The notes under the pieces: model-generated | What the model was told of the DNA's origin: nothing | Seen by the model: only the letters and a program-made list of their open reading frames with translations | Databases searched by the model: none | Shown: piece by piece, positions 5,145-5,268 of the stretch | How positions within the stretch are numbered: position 1 is the first letter of the stretch | How the letters are laid out: each line of letters opens with the position of its first letter | NCBI GenBank assembly: GCA_021769025.1 | Contig: JAETTS010000207.1 | Span: 1-5,268 of the forward strand | Reading direction: 5' to 3' | Length of the DNA: 5,268 nt | Source of the DNA: Enterocloster bolteae | GTDB lineage: Bacteria; Bacillota_A; Clostridia; Lachnospirales; Lachnospiraceae | Program-made: the position numbers and the translations under genes

Positions 5145-5268
5145 AAGAAGATTCCGGCAGGCTCCCGGGTGACCATAAAGGAGATCTACACCGGAGCCTC
5201 CTATGAGCTTACAAGCTGGGATGGGGAGACCTGGAATCCGGCCTCTCTGGTGCTAAGAGACGACGCAG
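5145..5268 (+). pseudogene. Continuation of the minor pilin frame after the TGA (3'-partial)
   Basis: The 41 codons after the TGA stay open in the same frame and read KKIPAGSRVTIKEIYTGASY and onward. The IPAG...VTIxExYxGASY pattern is the closing half of the Cna-B-like domain begun before the stop, and its Glu (in IKEIYTG) is a candidate isopeptide catalyst. No ribosome site or start codon suitable for re-initiation is seen. It is therefore the rest of the same ancestral gene, running off the window, not a separate gene. Whether the gene is dead, recoded or mis-sequenced cannot be settled here. Confidence 0.7.

Noticed and set aside
5142..5185. UGA decoded as selenocysteine
   Set aside because: No convincing bacterial SECIS hairpin follows; the best I find is a 4-bp CCGG pairing. 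Pilin domains of this kind have no selenoprotein precedent that I know of.

Overview
The window carries most of a sortase-assembled (covalent) surface pilus locus, all on the + strand. The genes point to a low-to-mid GC Firmicute, most likely a gut clostridium of the Lachnospiraceae type. This rests on AAGGAG ribosome sites, LPxTG-class sorting signals, fibro-slime and Cna-B-like domains, and a class C sortase with a C-terminal membrane anchor. The assignment to a family is inference; no RNA gene or phylogenetic marker is present.

Layout, left to right: (1) 2-1693, the 3' part of a large surface protein with a fibro-slime/PA14-like domain, a Cna-B-like stalk domain and an LPESG sorting signal, probably the tip or adhesive subunit; its start lies outside the window. 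(2) 1694-1760, a short gap with a 7-bp hairpin that lacks a U-tract. (3) 1761-3266, a complete major (backbone) pilin with signal peptide, three Ig-like domains and LPSTG. (4) 3267-3394, a 128-nt non-coding gap that can fold into a three-way junction ending next to the sortase ribosome site. (5) 3395-4210, a class C pilus sortase. (6) 4227-5144, a secreted minor (probably basal) pilin, interrupted by an in-frame TGA. The same reading frame continues with recognisable domain sequence to the window end (5145-5268).

How they would work together: the three structural proteins are exported by Sec. The sortase cleaves the LPxTG-type signal and joins each pilin to a lysine of the next, giving a backbone fibre with the fibro-slime protein at or near the tip and the minor pilin towards the base or as a decoration. 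Spacing and shared orientation suggest one operon, with RNA structure in the two larger gaps as a plausible way to set the tip : backbone : sortase ratio.

Most worth a second look are the TGA inside the minor pilin, the structured pilin-sortase gap with a possible Shine-Dalgarno-masking hairpin, and the compositional shift at the minor pilin gene. I see no CRISPR array, transposase, tRNA/rRNA or phage gene, and no wholly unknown system; this is a recognisable pilus locus with unusual details.
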